From: an uncultured Bacteroidaceae bacterium
GTDB lineage: Bacteria > Bacteroidota > Bacteroidia > Bacteroidales > Bacteroidaceae
Reading direction: 5' to 3'
Assembly: GCA_905235575.1 (NCBI GenBank)
Contig: CAJOLZ010000002.1
Coordinates: forward strand, 1 to 64,000
DNA: 64,000 nucleotides
The notes beneath the pieces are model-generated. The model was not told where the DNA came from. It searched no databases and saw only the letters and a program-made list of their open reading frames with translations. The first letter of the stretch is position 1. Each line of letters begins with the position of its first letter. Position numbers and translations under genes: made by a program. Shown here one piece after another: positions 1 through 8,845 of the stretch.

Positions 1-45
1 AACAGCTATTACAACAACAGCAGCTATAATCGAATGGGATTGTAG
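1..45 (+). CDS. C-terminal tail of an unidentified protein (partial)
   Basis: Frame 1 is open from the first base to a TAG at 43-45 and reads NSYYNNSSYNRMGL. An Asn/Ser/Tyr-rich tail is plausible for a Bacteroidales protein, but 14 codons prove little. The last codons lie inside a strong hairpin (15-30 with 39-54), so stop codon and hairpin overlap. The product cannot be named from this fragment. Confidence 0.3.
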   Translation, partial: NSYYNNSSYNRMGL

Positions 46-54
46 CTGCTGTTG
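15..54 (+). terminator. Hairpin at the end of the upstream gene
   Basis: Bases 15-30 and 39-54 pair over 16 positions with one G-T wobble, around the 8-base loop at 31-38. No T-run follows, so termination is a guess; it may simply be a stable 3' end. The stretch from 55 to 174 shows no gene. Confidence 0.35.
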
Positions 55-174
55 CAGTATGTAGGTACTACTACCTGTAGTTTACCGAATACTTACAGAT
101 AATTCATATTGACCGATTCGTGTAAAAGTGTGCCTCGAACTAAAATTTTCTGAAATTTCATGGGCAAATATTCG

Positions 175-202
175 TTGATATTGAAAACTTTATGTAATTT
201 TG
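175..202 (+). promoter_or_regulatory. Promoter of the HU gene
   Basis: TTG at 175-177, then 17 bases, then TAATTTTG at 195-202. The second box fits the Bacteroidetes -7 consensus TAnnTTTG; the spacer is slightly short. Transcription would start near 207, giving a leader of about 40 bases. Confidence 0.55.
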
Positions 203-246
203 TATGACTTTTCGAGAAGATAATAATTAAACTATACAAAAACGAT

Positions 247-531
247 ATGACAAAGATTGAATTGGTTCGCGCTGTCGCCAAAAAGACAGGCATTGATCAG
301 CCCACAGTTTTGGCTACTATCGAGGGTACGATTGACACTATCATGGAGTCTCTCATCGAGAAGGAGAATGTTTATCTGCGTGGCTGGGGTACATGGACGC
401 TGAAGCACCGTGCACAGAAGACGGCTCGCAACATCTCGAAGAACACTACGATGGTTATCGAGGCTCATGATATTCCTTACTTCAAGCCTTGCAAGGAATT
501 CATGGAGGCTGTTGCTGCCAGCAAGAAGTAA
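247..531 (+). CDS. HU/IHF family DNA-binding protein
   Basis: A 94-residue protein with the full HU/IHF fold: an N-terminal helical dimerisation half (MTKIELVRAVAKKTGI), the conserved beta turn around RGWGTWTLK near residues 45-53, a basic arm with RAQKTARN, and the closing PYFKPCKEF segment. HU proteins bind and bend DNA non-specifically as dimers and compact the nucleoid. Length matches the family (about 90). It has its own promoter and a downstream hairpin, so it is probably transcribed alone. In Bacteroidetes an HU gene near ssb and gldE is common, which fits this context. Whether it is HU or an IHF-like paralogue cannot be decided here. Confidence 0.93.
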   Translation: MTKIELVRAVAKKTGIDQPTVLATIEGTIDTIMESLIEKENVYLRGWGTWTLKHRAQKTARNISKNTTMVIEAHDIPYFKPCKEFMEAVAASKK

Positions 532-574
532 GTCGATTTCTTTCGGAAGAGACATCTCTAAAGAATCAACATGT

Positions 575-617
575 AAAGCCAGATTGACGGAGTCTTATGC
601 CCTGTCAGTCTGGCTTT
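575..617 (+). terminator. Terminator-like hairpin after the HU gene
   Basis: AAAGCCAGATTGACGG (575-590) pairs with the complementary arm at 602-617; the loop is about 11 bases. Only a few T/A bases follow. It ends 8 bases before the GH92 start codon, so it could also attenuate read-through into that gene. Confidence 0.6.
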
Positions 618-625
618 AATCATCT

Positions 626-2956
626 ATGAATCTTATATTTATGCACAGACTAATAGTTTTTGCAATGCTTTCTGCCACGGCTTTGCTGGCCGGTGCGCAG
701 GAGAGAAAGTCGGATTATGTGAACCCGATTATCGGCACCAACGGCATGGGCCACACGTTTCCGGGTGCCTGTGCCCCGTTTGGAATCGTTCAGCTGAGCC
801 CCGATACCGACACTATTCCGCAGAATGTTGATGGCCGCTACCAGCCCGATGTCTATGCCTATTGCGCTGGGTATCAGTATCACGACCCGACGATTGTGGG
901 CTTCAGCCACACACACCTGAGCGGCACGGGTCATTCGGATCTGGGCGATGTGCTCATCATGCCCATCACGGGACCGATACGCACCAACCCCGGTACGGCA
1001 GACCATCCCGAGACAGGTTACCGTTCGCGTTACTCGCATGAGAGCGAACATTGTTCGCCCGGCTATTACGAGGTTGAGTTGAAGGACTACGGAATTAAGG
1101 CGCAACTGACTGCAACTCAGCGGGTAGGTGTGCATCAGTACACCTTTCCGTCGAACGAAGGTCAGTTTGTCCTCGACCTCGGACATGGCATATACAATTA
1201 CGAGGGGAAGACAGTCTGGACCTATCTGCGCGTAGTCAACGACACGTTACTTACGGGGTATCGCATCACCAACGGCTGGGCGCGCCAGAACTACACCTAT
1301 TTTGCCATTTCGCTTTCGGCGCCCATCGCCCGATATGGTTATTCCGACCGCCAGCGCATGAAGTACAGTGGATTCTGGCGTAAGAACGACATCCACCACA
1401 ACTTCCCCGATATGGCTGGACGTGAGATGGTTGCATATTTCCAGATGCCGCTCACAGACCGCCGCCTTACGTTGCGTGTCGCACTGTCGGGTGTGAGCAT
1501 GAGTGGTGCGATTGCGAATCTCGAAGCCGAGGCTGCAGGACGTTCGTTCGACGAGGTGCGCAGGCAGACGGCCGAGGCGTGGGAACATGAACTGGAGATG
1601 ATAGACATCGAGGGAACGCGTGACCAGAAGGTACTCTTCTACACATCCCTCTACCACACGATGATAAACCCCTCGGTATATATGGATGTCGATGGGCAGT
1701 ATCGCGGAAACGACATGGAGATTCATCGCGCTGACGGCTTCACCAACTACACCGTCTTCTCGCTATGGGACACCTATCGTGCCGAGCATCCGTTGCTCAA
1801 CTTATTGAAACCCAAACAGGGACGCGATATGGCAGAGAGCATGGTTGCCATTCAGGAGCAGAGCCCGCTCGGCTTGCTGCCCATGTGGTTCCTGATGGCC
1901 AACGAGGGGTGGTGCATGAGCGGCTACCACGCTGTCCCGGTGCTTGCTGATGCAGCTACGAAGGCTGGTCTGCCCCGATCGCAACGCATTTTGTCAGCGA
2001 TGGATGCCACCGCCACGTCGCCATGGGTTGAGGGAATGAATGACTACATCGAGATGGGCTATGTGCCCTACGACCGTTGCGGAACGAGTGCCAGCAACAC
2101 GCTCGAGTATGCTTTCGACGACTGGACCATCTATTATACGGCGCTCAAAGCCGGCAATGCCGAGATGGCAGCGCGTTACCGTCAACGTGCGCTCAATTAC
2201 CGAAACGTCTTCAATCCTGCGCTCGGCCTTGCTTGTCCGAAATATAAGAACGGAACGTGGAAGAAAGACTTCTCGCCCCTGCAGACTTACGGCGAGGGTT
2301 TCATCGAGGGAAACTCGGCCAACTACTCGTTCCACGTGCCCCACGATGTGCAGGGTATGATAGCATGTTTCGGTGGTGAGAAAATCTTCGTGCGTCGTCT
2401 GGACAGCCTATTCGCCGTGCCACTCGACAAAAAATATTACGAGGACAACGAGGACATCGAGGAGGAGTGTCTGATGGGCGGATATGTACATGGAAACGAG
2501 CCGAGCCACCATGTGCCGTATCTCTACGCATGGACGTCGCAGCTATGGAAATCGCAGTATTGGTTGCGCGAAATCATGAATCGCATGTATGTGAACGATA
2601 TGGACGGTCTGCACGGAAATGACGACTGCGGACAGATGTCGGCATGGTATATTTTCTCGGCAATGGGTTTCTATCCTGTGTGTCCCGGCACTGACCAATA
2701 CGTGATTGGCGCCCCCTATGTCCCACACTGCAAGGTGACGTTCGACAACGGTCGTGTGCTTGAAATCCGTGCCAATGGAGTGAGCGACACGAAGCGATAT
2801 GTGAAGAACGTGAAACTGAATGGCAAGACACTCACGCGCCGTTACCTCACCCACAGCGAACTGACGGCGGGCGGACTGCTTGAGTTCGAAATGGCGACGA
2901 AGCCCAATCGCAACAGTCAGCAGCGTGAGTTGCCGTATTCGCTTTCGGCAGAGTAA
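626..2956 (+). CDS. GH92 family alpha-mannosidase, secreted
   Basis: A 776-residue exo-alpha-mannosidase of glycoside hydrolase family 92, calcium-dependent inverting enzymes that trim alpha-mannosides from N-glycans or yeast mannan. The first ~25 residues are a signal peptide ending near LLAGAQ; a second ATG at 641 gives an equally good signal peptide. Family landmarks are VNPIIGTNGMGHTFPGACAP near the N-terminus, GFIEGNSANYSFHVPHD near residue 560, GNEPSHHVPYLYAW near 628 and NDDCGQMSAWYIFSAMG near 665, which holds the catalytic-base Asp region known for this family. Length is typical. It stands alone, with no SusC/SusD pair in the window. No clear promoter separates it from the HU hairpin; TATATTTA at about 633 is only a weak match. 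Confidence 0.93.
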   Translation: MNLIFMHRLIVFAMLSATALLAGAQERKSDYVNPIIGTNGMGHTFPGACAPFGIVQLSPDTDTIPQNVDGRYQPDVYAYCAGYQYHDPTIVGFSHTHLSGTGHSDLGDVLIMPITGPIRTNPGTADHPETGYRSRYSHESEHCSPGYYEVELKDYGIKAQLTATQRVGVHQYTFPSNEGQFVLDLGHGIYNYEGKTVWTYLRVVNDTLLTGYRITNGWARQNYTYFAISLSAPIARYGYSDRQRMKYSGFWRKNDIHHNFPDMAGREMVAYFQMPLTDRRLTLRVALSGVSMSGAIANLEAEAAGRSFDEVRRQTAEAWEHELEMIDIEGTRDQKVLFYTSLYHTMINPSVYMDVDGQYRGNDMEIHRADGFTNYTVFSLWDTYRAEHPLLNLLKPKQGRDMAESMVAIQEQSPLGLLPMWFLMANEGWCMSGYHAVPVLADAATKAGLPRSQRILSAMDATATSPWVEGMNDYIEMGYVPYDRCGTSASNTLEYAFDDWTIYYTALKAGNAEMAARYRQRALNYRNVFNPALGLACPKYKNGTWKKDFSPLQTYGEGFIEGNSANYSFHVPHDVQGMIACFGGEKIFVRRLDSLFAVPLDKKYYEDNEDIEEECLMGGYVHGNEPSHHVPYLYAWTSQLWKSQYWLREIMNRMYVNDMDGLHGNDDCGQMSAWYIFSAMGFYPVCPGTDQYVIGAPYVPHCKVTFDNGRVLEIRANGVSDTKRYVKNVKLNGKTLTRRYLTHSELTAGGLLEFEMATKPNRNSQQRELPYSLSAE

Positions 2957-3033
2957 ATATTTTTCGGAGTGAAACAGCTGTTCGTAATTTCAACTATGAA
3001 AGAGCTTCGAAATGCCTTTCTGCATGCCTAATC

Positions 3034-3121
3034 CGACGCACCACGCTGCGACGTGCAACGCAACGTGGTGCGAAGGCTGTCGCACCGTGGTCCTACGCCT
3101 GTCGCACCACGGTGCGTTTTT
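3034..3121. repeat. 22-base GC-rich interspersed repeat, site 1
   Basis: Units related to CGCACCACGnTGCG, each followed by about 8 bases, run from the GH92 3' region and end in GGTGCG plus TTTTT. It fills most of the 290-base gap between GH92 and ssb. The terminal hairpin plus T-run points in the direction that could terminate GH92 transcripts. Confidence 0.8.
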
Positions 3122-3178
3122 CGTAGCTTTTAACTCGATTTCGTGATAACCTCTTCAGAAACTTCGCACGTAAAAAAG

Positions 3179-3210
3179 TTTGTATATGGGAGAGGAAATT
3201 CGTAACTTTG
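3179..3210 (+). promoter_or_regulatory. Promoter of ssb-gldE
   Basis: TTTG at 3179-3182, 20 bases, TAACTTTG at 3203-3210: a near-perfect Bacteroidetes primary-sigma promoter. A purine-rich AGAAAGGAGAAGG stretch just before the ATG resembles a Shine-Dalgarno sequence, which is uncommon in this phylum. Confidence 0.8.
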
Positions 3211-3247
3211 CAGGGACGAAACAAAAATAAATAGAAAGGAGAAGGAT

Positions 3248-3616
3248 ATGAATAAAGCGATGCTGATAGGAAACGTGGGTGTCGACCCCGAGATTCGCTA
3301 CGTTGATGCCGGTGTCTGCGTGGCAAGTGTGCGTCTGGCAACCACCGAGCGGGGCTATCGTCTGCAGAATGGCACCGAGATTCCCGACCGCACGGAGTGG
3401 CACAACGTGGTGCTATGGCGCCAGTTGGCCGAGACGGTGGAGAAGTATGTGCGCAAGGGTGACAAACTCTACATCGAGGGTAAGATACACACGCGCAGCT
3501 ATGACGACCGCAACGGCGTGAAACGATATGTGACCGAAATCTGGGCCGATGCCATGGAGATGCTCACTCCGAAGGGCGAGTCATCGGCGCAGCAGCCCAC
3601 GGGCGAGCGTCCGTAA
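3248..3616 (+). CDS. ssb: Single-stranded DNA-binding protein
   Basis: A 122-residue SSB with one OB fold: MNKAMLIGNVGVDPEIRY at the start, the TEWHNVVLW strand near residue 50, GDKLYIEGKIHTRSY near 78 and a short tail. It binds single-stranded DNA during replication and repair, usually as a tetramer. The tail (GESSAQQPTGERP) lacks the DDDIPF-type acidic tip of E. coli SSB; such tails are seen in Bacteroidetes. It is followed after 45 bases by gldE on the same strand, an order conserved in the phylum. Confidence 0.95.
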   Translation: MNKAMLIGNVGVDPEIRYVDAGVCVASVRLATTERGYRLQNGTEIPDRTEWHNVVLWRQLAETVEKYVRKGDKLYIEGKIHTRSYDDRNGVKRYVTEIWADAMEMLTPKGESSAQQPTGERP

Positions 3617-3661
3617 CACGTTGAGAATTAACCCGAAATTCGTATAAGATTATTGGAATCG

Positions 3662-4975
3662 ATGATTAGTTTACTCTCGGGCATCGTGCTGCATACGCCG
3701 ACGATAGGCGCGTGGTTGGCGTTGTCGCTGGCCGTTGTGTTGCTGTTTTGCTCGGCCTTTGTCTCGGGCAGCGAGATTGCGTTTTTCAGTCTGACCCCAT
3801 CCGACCTGAGTCTGTTGGAGGAGAGCCGTCGCAGTGTGGACAGCAAGATTCTGGCGCTGCGCGATGACAGTGAGCGTCTGCTGGCCACCATATTGATTTG
3901 CAACAACTTGGTGAACATCGCCATTATCGTTTTGCTGAACTATTTCACGCTGCAGACGGTGGATTTCGGCATGGCTGTCTGGGTGGAATTCCTGTGCATG
4001 ACGGTGGTGCTGACCTTTCTGCTGCTGCTTTTCGGCGAAGTGGTCCCCAAAATTTATGGGTCGCAGCGTTCGCTCGGTTTCTGCCGTTTCGCCGCCCCTG
4101 CGCTCACGGTTTTGGAGCGTATCTGCGCACCGCTGAGTTGGTTTCTGATACGCAGCAAGGTGGTAACGGAACGGTTCGTTCACAGCGAGCAGGAAAGCCT
4201 GACGGTGGACGACCTGGAGAAGGCCATGGAACTGACTGACCAGAAAGATATCGCTCAGGAAAGCAGCATGTTGCAGGGTATCATCCGCTTCGGCGGAGAG
4301 ATGGCGCGCGAGGTGATGACAAGCCGCATGGACATTGTCGACCTCGACATCAAGACGCCTTATCCCGAGGTGCTGAAATGTATCGTAGAGAACAATTATA
4401 GCCGCATTCCCGTATATCAGGGCTCACAGGATAACATCAAGGGTGTGCTTTACATCAAAGACCTGCTGCCGCATCTGACAAAACCTGCTAACTTCCGTTG
4501 GCAGAGCCTGATACGTCCCCCATATTTCGTTCCTGAGACCAAAATGATTGACGATCTGCTGCGCGATTTCCAGCGTGACAAAGTGCATATCGCCATCGTC
4601 GTCGACGAGTTTGGCGGCACCAGCGGCATCGTGACCATGGAGGATATTATTGAGGAGATTGTGGGTGAGATAAAGGACGAGTATGATGATGACGAACACT
4701 CGTACACGCGGCTGAATCAGAACACGTTTGTCTTTGAAGCCAAGACGTTGCTCACCGATTTCACGCGTCTGATGAAGATAGACGACGATTACTTTGAACC
4801 TGTGCAGGGCGAGGCCGACACGCTGGCCGGACTGCTACTCGAAATCAAGGGCGATTTCCCCGAACTGCATGAGAAGATGGTCTATCGTGGTTGCACCTTC
4901 GAGGTGATGGAACTCGACGAGCGTCGTATCGTGAAGATAAAGGTAGTTATGAAGGCTACGGCTGCTCAGGCATAG
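3662..4975 (+). CDS. gldE: GldE-like CBS/CorC domain membrane protein
   Basis: About 437 residues. N-terminal DUF21-type membrane domain with hydrophobic stretches near residues 10-35, 80-130 and 140-165, then a CBS pair around 205-330 (REVMTSRMDIVDLD; VDEFGGTSGIVTMEDIIEEIVGEI) and a C-terminal CorC/HlyC domain. Proteins of this kind are linked to gliding in Flavobacterium (GldE) and to ion homeostasis elsewhere; in Bacteroidales the ssb-gldE order is conserved although cells do not glide. The reading frame begins at TTG 3653; ATG 3662 is preferred. gldD, often next, is absent. The 86 bases to the convergent trpA hold only a weak hairpin at 5006-5031. Confidence 0.85.
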   Translation: MISLLSGIVLHTPTIGAWLALSLAVVLLFCSAFVSGSEIAFFSLTPSDLSLLEESRRSVDSKILALRDDSERLLATILICNNLVNIAIIVLLNYFTLQTVDFGMAVWVEFLCMTVVLTFLLLLFGEVVPKIYGSQRSLGFCRFAAPALTVLERICAPLSWFLIRSKVVTERFVHSEQESLTVDDLEKAMELTDQKDIAQESSMLQGIIRFGGEMAREVMTSRMDIVDLDIKTPYPEVLKCIVENNYSRIPVYQGSQDNIKGVLYIKDLLPHLTKPANFRWQSLIRPPYFVPETKMIDDLLRDFQRDKVHIAIVVDEFGGTSGIVTMEDIIEEIVGEIKDEYDDDEHSYTRLNQNTFVFEAKTLLTDFTRLMKIDDDYFEPVQGEADTLAGLLLEIKGDFPELHEKMVYRGCTFEVMELDERRIVKIKVVMKATAAQA

Positions 4976-5061
4976 TCATATTCCTCTTACCAGTCAACAT
5001 CATTCTGCCGACATGGTTGGTTTTTTCGGCAACCACATGCTTTCTGTGAATCCTTGTGGAA

Positions 5062-5838
5062 TCAGTGAGACAGCGCGTCCATAAGGGAATCGAGGGCCTG
5101 GTCAGGATTTCCCTGCTCATCAAGCAGTTGCACGAACTTGCTACCAATGATTGCACCTGCCGCATTGGCCTGTGCCGACTGCAGTGTCTGCTTGTTGCTG
5201 ATGCCGAAACCAATCATGCGAGGATGCTGCAAGCCCATGTTGTTCACCTTGTTGAAGTATGCCTGTTTGGCTTCGTTGAACTCCTTTTGTGCTCCTGTGA
5301 TGGCCGCACTCGACACCATATAAATGAAGCCGTCGGTATGTTCGTCGATGAAACGGATGCGCTCATCGCTGGTCTCAGGTGTGATGAGCATGATGACGCG
5401 GACGTCGTAGTGGTCGGCAATGGGCTTCACCTCATCCATGTAGTCACGGAACGGGAGGTCGGGAATGATGACGCCGTCCACGCCCACCTCGGTGCAGCGA
5501 CTGAAAAATGCATCGTAACCGAACTTATAGATGGGATTCATGTATCCCATCAGTATGAGCGGAAGGGTGACTCCCTCGTTGCGAATGCCGTCAAGCTGAC
5601 TGAAAAGCTTGTTGAGCGTCATGCCATTGCGCAATGCCTTTGTGGCGGCGTCTTGAATGACGGGACCGTCTGCCATGGGGTCGCTGAAGGGGATGCCCAC
5701 CTCAATGAAATCTATGCCGTGGTTCTGGATTGACTTGATGATGGGTACGACACTTTCCACTGTGGGATGACCTGCGCAGAAATAGAGGGAGAGCAGATTG
5801 GAGTGTCGCTCCAGAAAAAGTTGGTTGATTCTGTTCAT
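5062..5838 (-). CDS. trpA: Tryptophan synthase alpha chain
   Basis: A 258-residue TIM-barrel protein that cleaves indole-3-glycerol phosphate to indole and glyceraldehyde 3-phosphate; indole is passed to TrpB. The catalytic Glu lies in FIEVGIPFSDP (about residue 40) and the catalytic Asp in MADGPVIQ just after. IIPDLPF and GFGISNKQ match conserved phosphate-binding and loop regions. Length is typical (about 260). It is the last gene of the trp operon; its ATG overlaps the trpF stop by four bases. Confidence 0.97.
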   Translation of the reverse strand: MNRINQLFLERHSNLLSLYFCAGHPTVESVVPIIKSIQNHGIDFIEVGIPFSDPMADGPVIQDAATKALRNGMTLNKLFSQLDGIRNEGVTLPLILMGYMNPIYKFGYDAFFSRCTEVGVDGVIIPDLPFRDYMDEVKPIADHYDVRVIMLITPETSDERIRFIDEHTDGFIYMVSSAAITGAQKEFNEAKQAYFNKVNNMGLQHPRMIGFGISNKQTLQSAQANAAGAIIGSKFVQLLDEQGNPDQALDSLMDALSH

Positions 5839-6467
5839 GGATTACGTATTTCGTGTATGAATTGTTGAATGGCTTCGACATCTTTCATCGCGGGAGCCGT
5901 CTCAAAACGCGAATTGATGTCGATGCCGATGCAACGTGGGTGATTGAATTCTTTTACTCGTTTCGCATCATCGGGACCTATTCCGCCGGAAAGCAGAAAA
6001 GGCTTTTGTCTGTCGTAGGCTTGCAGCACGTCCCAATCGAACTGCTCGCCCGAACCGCCCACCGACGTGCATTTGGTGTCGAAAAGCAGATATTCGATTT
6101 CCTCAGTGTCGCAATATGGCATAGATTGCGCAATGTCAAACTCCGTGTTAATCGATATCGCTTTTATGATTGGGAGAGAGGTGGCTTGGTGAACCTGAAT
6201 GCAGAAATTTGGCGTCTCGTTGCCGTGCAGCTGAATATAGTTGAGCCTAAGTTCGGAAGCTCTCTGTATGATAAAATCAATTGATGGATTGACGAAGACC
6301 CCCACGCGATGGCAACGTATAGGCAGATAGGATGGGGTAGTTGCGACATTGCGTTTTGAGCCTTCCCAGCAGATGAATCCCATCCAGTCTGGGCCAGTTT
6401 CCTCCACAGCCTTGATGTTCTGTGGTTGGCGCATTCCGCAAACTTTTACGATCATCCCCGAATTCAT
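5835..6467 (-). CDS. trpF: Phosphoribosylanthranilate isomerase
   Basis: A 210-residue TIM barrel for the Amadori rearrangement of phosphoribosylanthranilate, the third step of tryptophan synthesis. The catalytic Cys is in KVCGMRQPQNI near the N-terminus and the catalytic Asp in GIDINSRFE near residue 175. LLSGGIGPDDAKRV is the phosphate-binding region. It is a free-standing trpF, not fused to trpC. An alternative start is the Met at 6455. It overlaps trpA by four bases and follows trpC after 29 bases. Confidence 0.95.
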   Translation of the reverse strand: MNSGMIVKVCGMRQPQNIKAVEETGPDWMGFICWEGSKRNVATTPSYLPIRCHRVGVFVNPSIDFIIQRASELRLNYIQLHGNETPNFCIQVHQATSLPIIKAISINTEFDIAQSMPYCDTEEIEYLLFDTKCTSVGGSGEQFDWDVLQAYDRQKPFLLSGGIGPDDAKRVKEFNHPRCIGIDINSRFETAPAMKDVEAIQQFIHEIRNP

Positions 6468-6496
6468 ATCCTTTTATATATGAACTGTTTACTTTG

Positions 6497-7297
6497 CTAT
6501 ATCTCAAGGACGAATTCACGCAATGCTGCACCTGGATTGGCTGCTCTCATAAAGTGCTCACCCATCAGGAAACCCCGATAACCAGCGCGGCGTAGAAGTC
6601 GTATTGTTTCGGGGTTGCTGATGCCGCTTTCACTGACGAGGAGCATCTCGTGCGGTAGTTTTGATGCCAACTGGAACGATGTCTGCACATCGGTGTGGAA
6701 CGACCCGAGGTGGCGATTGTTCACACCGAGCATGTCGGGTTCAAGCGCAGCATAGTCGAGTTCGTCTTCCTGATGAATTTCGAGCAGAACCTCGAGCTGG
6801 AGTTCGTGGGCAGTCTGCAGGAGCGTACGGCATTGAGCTATGGGGAGTGCAGCTGCAATGAGCAACACTGCATCAGCCTGTGCACGGCGTGCCTCGAAAA
6901 GTTGGTATTCGTCGATGATGAAATCCTTGCGCAGGATAGGAATAGTAACTTCGGGACGTGCTTTTTGGATGAAACTGAGTGCGCCACCGAAGAAATGTTC
7001 GTCGGTGAGAATGCTGAGTGCTGCAGCGCCGTTTTGCGCATAGCTGGCAGGAATAATCTCGGCTTTTCCGTCTTCCTTAATCCATCCTTTCGACGGGCTT
7101 TTACGTTTGAATTCAGCAATAATGCCAGTGGCCGATTGTGCCAAAGCTCCCTTCATGCTGCGAATGGGCTGTGGAGTATCCATTGCTCGTTCCACTATGG
7201 CATGGAGCTCGCGTGGCGGGAGCTGATATTTCAGTTCCTCCACTTCACGGCGTTTCCATGCGATAATATCTTCCAGGATGTCTTTCATTTCGTTCAA
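6497..7297 (-). CDS. trpC: Indole-3-glycerol phosphate synthase
   Basis: A 266-residue enzyme that closes the indole ring from CdRP. AEFKRKSPSKGWI near residue 60 carries a catalytic Lys, ILRKDFIIDEYQ near 120 a second, and SESGISNPETI plus GFLMGEHFMRA near the C-terminus form the phosphate site. Length fits a monofunctional TrpC. Its start overlaps the trpD stop by four bases, indicating translational coupling. Confidence 0.96.
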   Translation of the reverse strand: MNEMKDILEDIIAWKRREVEELKYQLPPRELHAIVERAMDTPQPIRSMKGALAQSATGIIAEFKRKSPSKGWIKEDGKAEIIPASYAQNGAAALSILTDEHFFGGALSFIQKARPEVTIPILRKDFIIDEYQLFEARRAQADAVLLIAAALPIAQCRTLLQTAHELQLEVLLEIHQEDELDYAALEPDMLGVNNRHLGSFHTDVQTSFQLASKLPHEMLLVSESGISNPETIRLLRRAGYRGFLMGEHFMRAANPGAALREFVLEI

Positions 7298-8286
7298 GAA
7301 TTGATCTCGACAAATTTCTGGAAGGCTTTCAATGCCCGACCGCTTTCGAGACTCTCGCGTGCAAACTCCACCGTTTCACTGATGCGATAGTTTGGCTTCA
7401 CGACGCTAATTGCACAGGCTGCGTTTGCCAATACGACATTCTTTTGTGCTTCGCTGGCCGTTCCTTGCAGGACGTTGTCAAAGATGCACATGGCCTCTTC
7501 GGGTGTCTCGCCGCCATAGATATCTTGCGGTTGTATGTATGAGAGGCCGAGGTCGAGCGGCGAGAATACGTTCTCGAAATTGTTGCAGGTCATCTTGAAT
7601 CCGCTCGTGAGCGATATCTCGTCATAGCCGTCATACGATGTGATAACACCGAAACGGTCGCCAATCTTCTGGTGTATGTTGGTGTAGAGGCGCAGTTGCA
7701 TCTGGTTGGCTGTTCCGTGGAGCGAATACTTCGGTTGGCAGGGATTGACGAGCGGGCCCAGCAGGTTGAACACCGTTGGGACGCCAAGTGCGCGGCGGGT
7801 GGGGCCTACGAACTTCATGCCATAGGCAAAGAGGGGCGCATGGAAATAGCAGATGCCAGCCTCGTCGAGCGAGCGGCGCAGGATGTCGGGATCGTCGGTG
7901 AATTTCACTCCGTGGCCTGCCAATACGTTGCTGGCCCCGCTTACACTGCTCGAACCTCCGTTGCCGTGCTTCGTCACCTTGAATCCGGCTCCTGCCAGTA
8001 CAAAAGCGGCGCAGGTGCTGATGTTGAAGGTGTTCTTCTTGTCGCCGCCGGTTCCTACGATGTCCAGCGTGTCTTCGTCGATGCTGATGTGCTTGCCAGT
8101 CTCAAGCAGTCCGTCGCGGAAACCCAGAATCTCGTCCACGGTTGCGCCGCGTGTCTGGATGCCCATCAGCAGTGCTGCAATCTGGCTTTCGTTGTATGCC
8201 TCTTGCGTGATGCGAAGCATAATCTCATGCGTATCTTCACGCGTCAATGTCTCTCCTTCGATGAGTTTAAGCAGGTAGTTCTTCAT
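7294..8286 (-). CDS. trpD: Anthranilate phosphoribosyltransferase
   Basis: A 330-residue enzyme transferring phosphoribose from PRPP to anthranilate. Class landmarks: VGTGGDKKNTFNISTCAAF (PRPP-binding glycine loop) near residues 80-98, KHGNGGSSSVSGASNVL near 106-122, and RRALGVPTVFNLLGPLVNP near 165-183. It is a separate protein, not fused to TrpG as in enterobacteria. The start overlaps the end of trpG by 20 bases and the stop overlaps trpC by four. Confidence 0.97.
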   Translation of the reverse strand: MKNYLLKLIEGETLTREDTHEIMLRITQEAYNESQIAALLMGIQTRGATVDEILGFRDGLLETGKHISIDEDTLDIVGTGGDKKNTFNISTCAAFVLAGAGFKVTKHGNGGSSSVSGASNVLAGHGVKFTDDPDILRRSLDEAGICYFHAPLFAYGMKFVGPTRRALGVPTVFNLLGPLVNPCQPKYSLHGTANQMQLRLYTNIHQKIGDRFGVITSYDGYDEISLTSGFKMTCNNFENVFSPLDLGLSYIQPQDIYGGETPEEAMCIFDNVLQGTASEAQKNVVLANAACAISVVKPNYRISETVEFARESLESGRALKAFQKFVEINS

Positions 8287-8845
8287 GTTCTAACCAGTTA
8301 CGTATGATTGTTTTGCCCTCAGGCGTGAGAATGCTTTCAGGGTGATATTGAATGCCTCGTATGTCGAAATTCTTGTGGCGCAGCGACATGATGTATCCTT
8401 CGTCGCTCTCGCCAGTCACCTCCAGACAGTTAGGAAGTTCTTCCTTGTCAACCACCCACGAATGGTATCGTCCCACGCGGATTTCGTCGGGCAGGTTATC
8501 GAAGATATAGTCTTTCTTCGTGATGTGACATGGCGTGTCCACTCCGTGATATACGTCGCTGAGGTTAGTGAGCTTGCCACCGAACACTTGCCCTATTGCC
8601 TGATGTCCCAGACAGACGCCGAGGATGGGCTTCCGTCCGGCGTAGGTCTCGATTACCTGTAGCAGCAGTCCGGCCTCGCTGGGAATGCCTGGCCCGGGCG
8701 AAAGGATTATCTTGTCGAAGGCCTCGAGTTGTGACATCTCGAAGCGGTCGTTACGATATACCGTCACCTGTGCACCAAGTTCTTTCACGAGGTGGCTCAG
8801 GTTGTAGGTGAATGAATCGTAGTTGTCGATGATGGCGATGTTCAT
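8267..8845 (-). CDS. trpG: Anthranilate synthase glutaminase subunit
   Basis: A 192-residue class I glutamine amidotransferase that supplies ammonia to TrpE. The oxyanion/nucleophile segment GVCLGHQAIGQVFGG holds the catalytic Cys near residue 79; IQYHPESILTPEG near the C-terminus provides His and Glu of the triad. The NYDSFTYNL N-terminus is typical of TrpG/PabA. The trp context makes TrpG the better call; in some species the same subunit also serves PabB. Overlaps trpE by four bases. Confidence 0.96.
   Translation of the reverse strand: MNIAIIDNYDSFTYNLSHLVKELGAQVTVYRNDRFEMSQLEAFDKIILSPGPGIPSEAGLLLQVIETYAGRKPILGVCLGHQAIGQVFGGKLTNLSDVYHGVDTPCHITKKDYIFDNLPDEIRVGRYHSWVVDKEELPNCLEVTGESDEGYIMSLRHKNFDIRGIQYHPESILTPEGKTIIRNWLEHEELPA

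Noticed and set aside
5056..5733. Plus-strand frame opposite trpA
   Set aside because: Antisense to conserved TrpA motifs, with no family resemblance.
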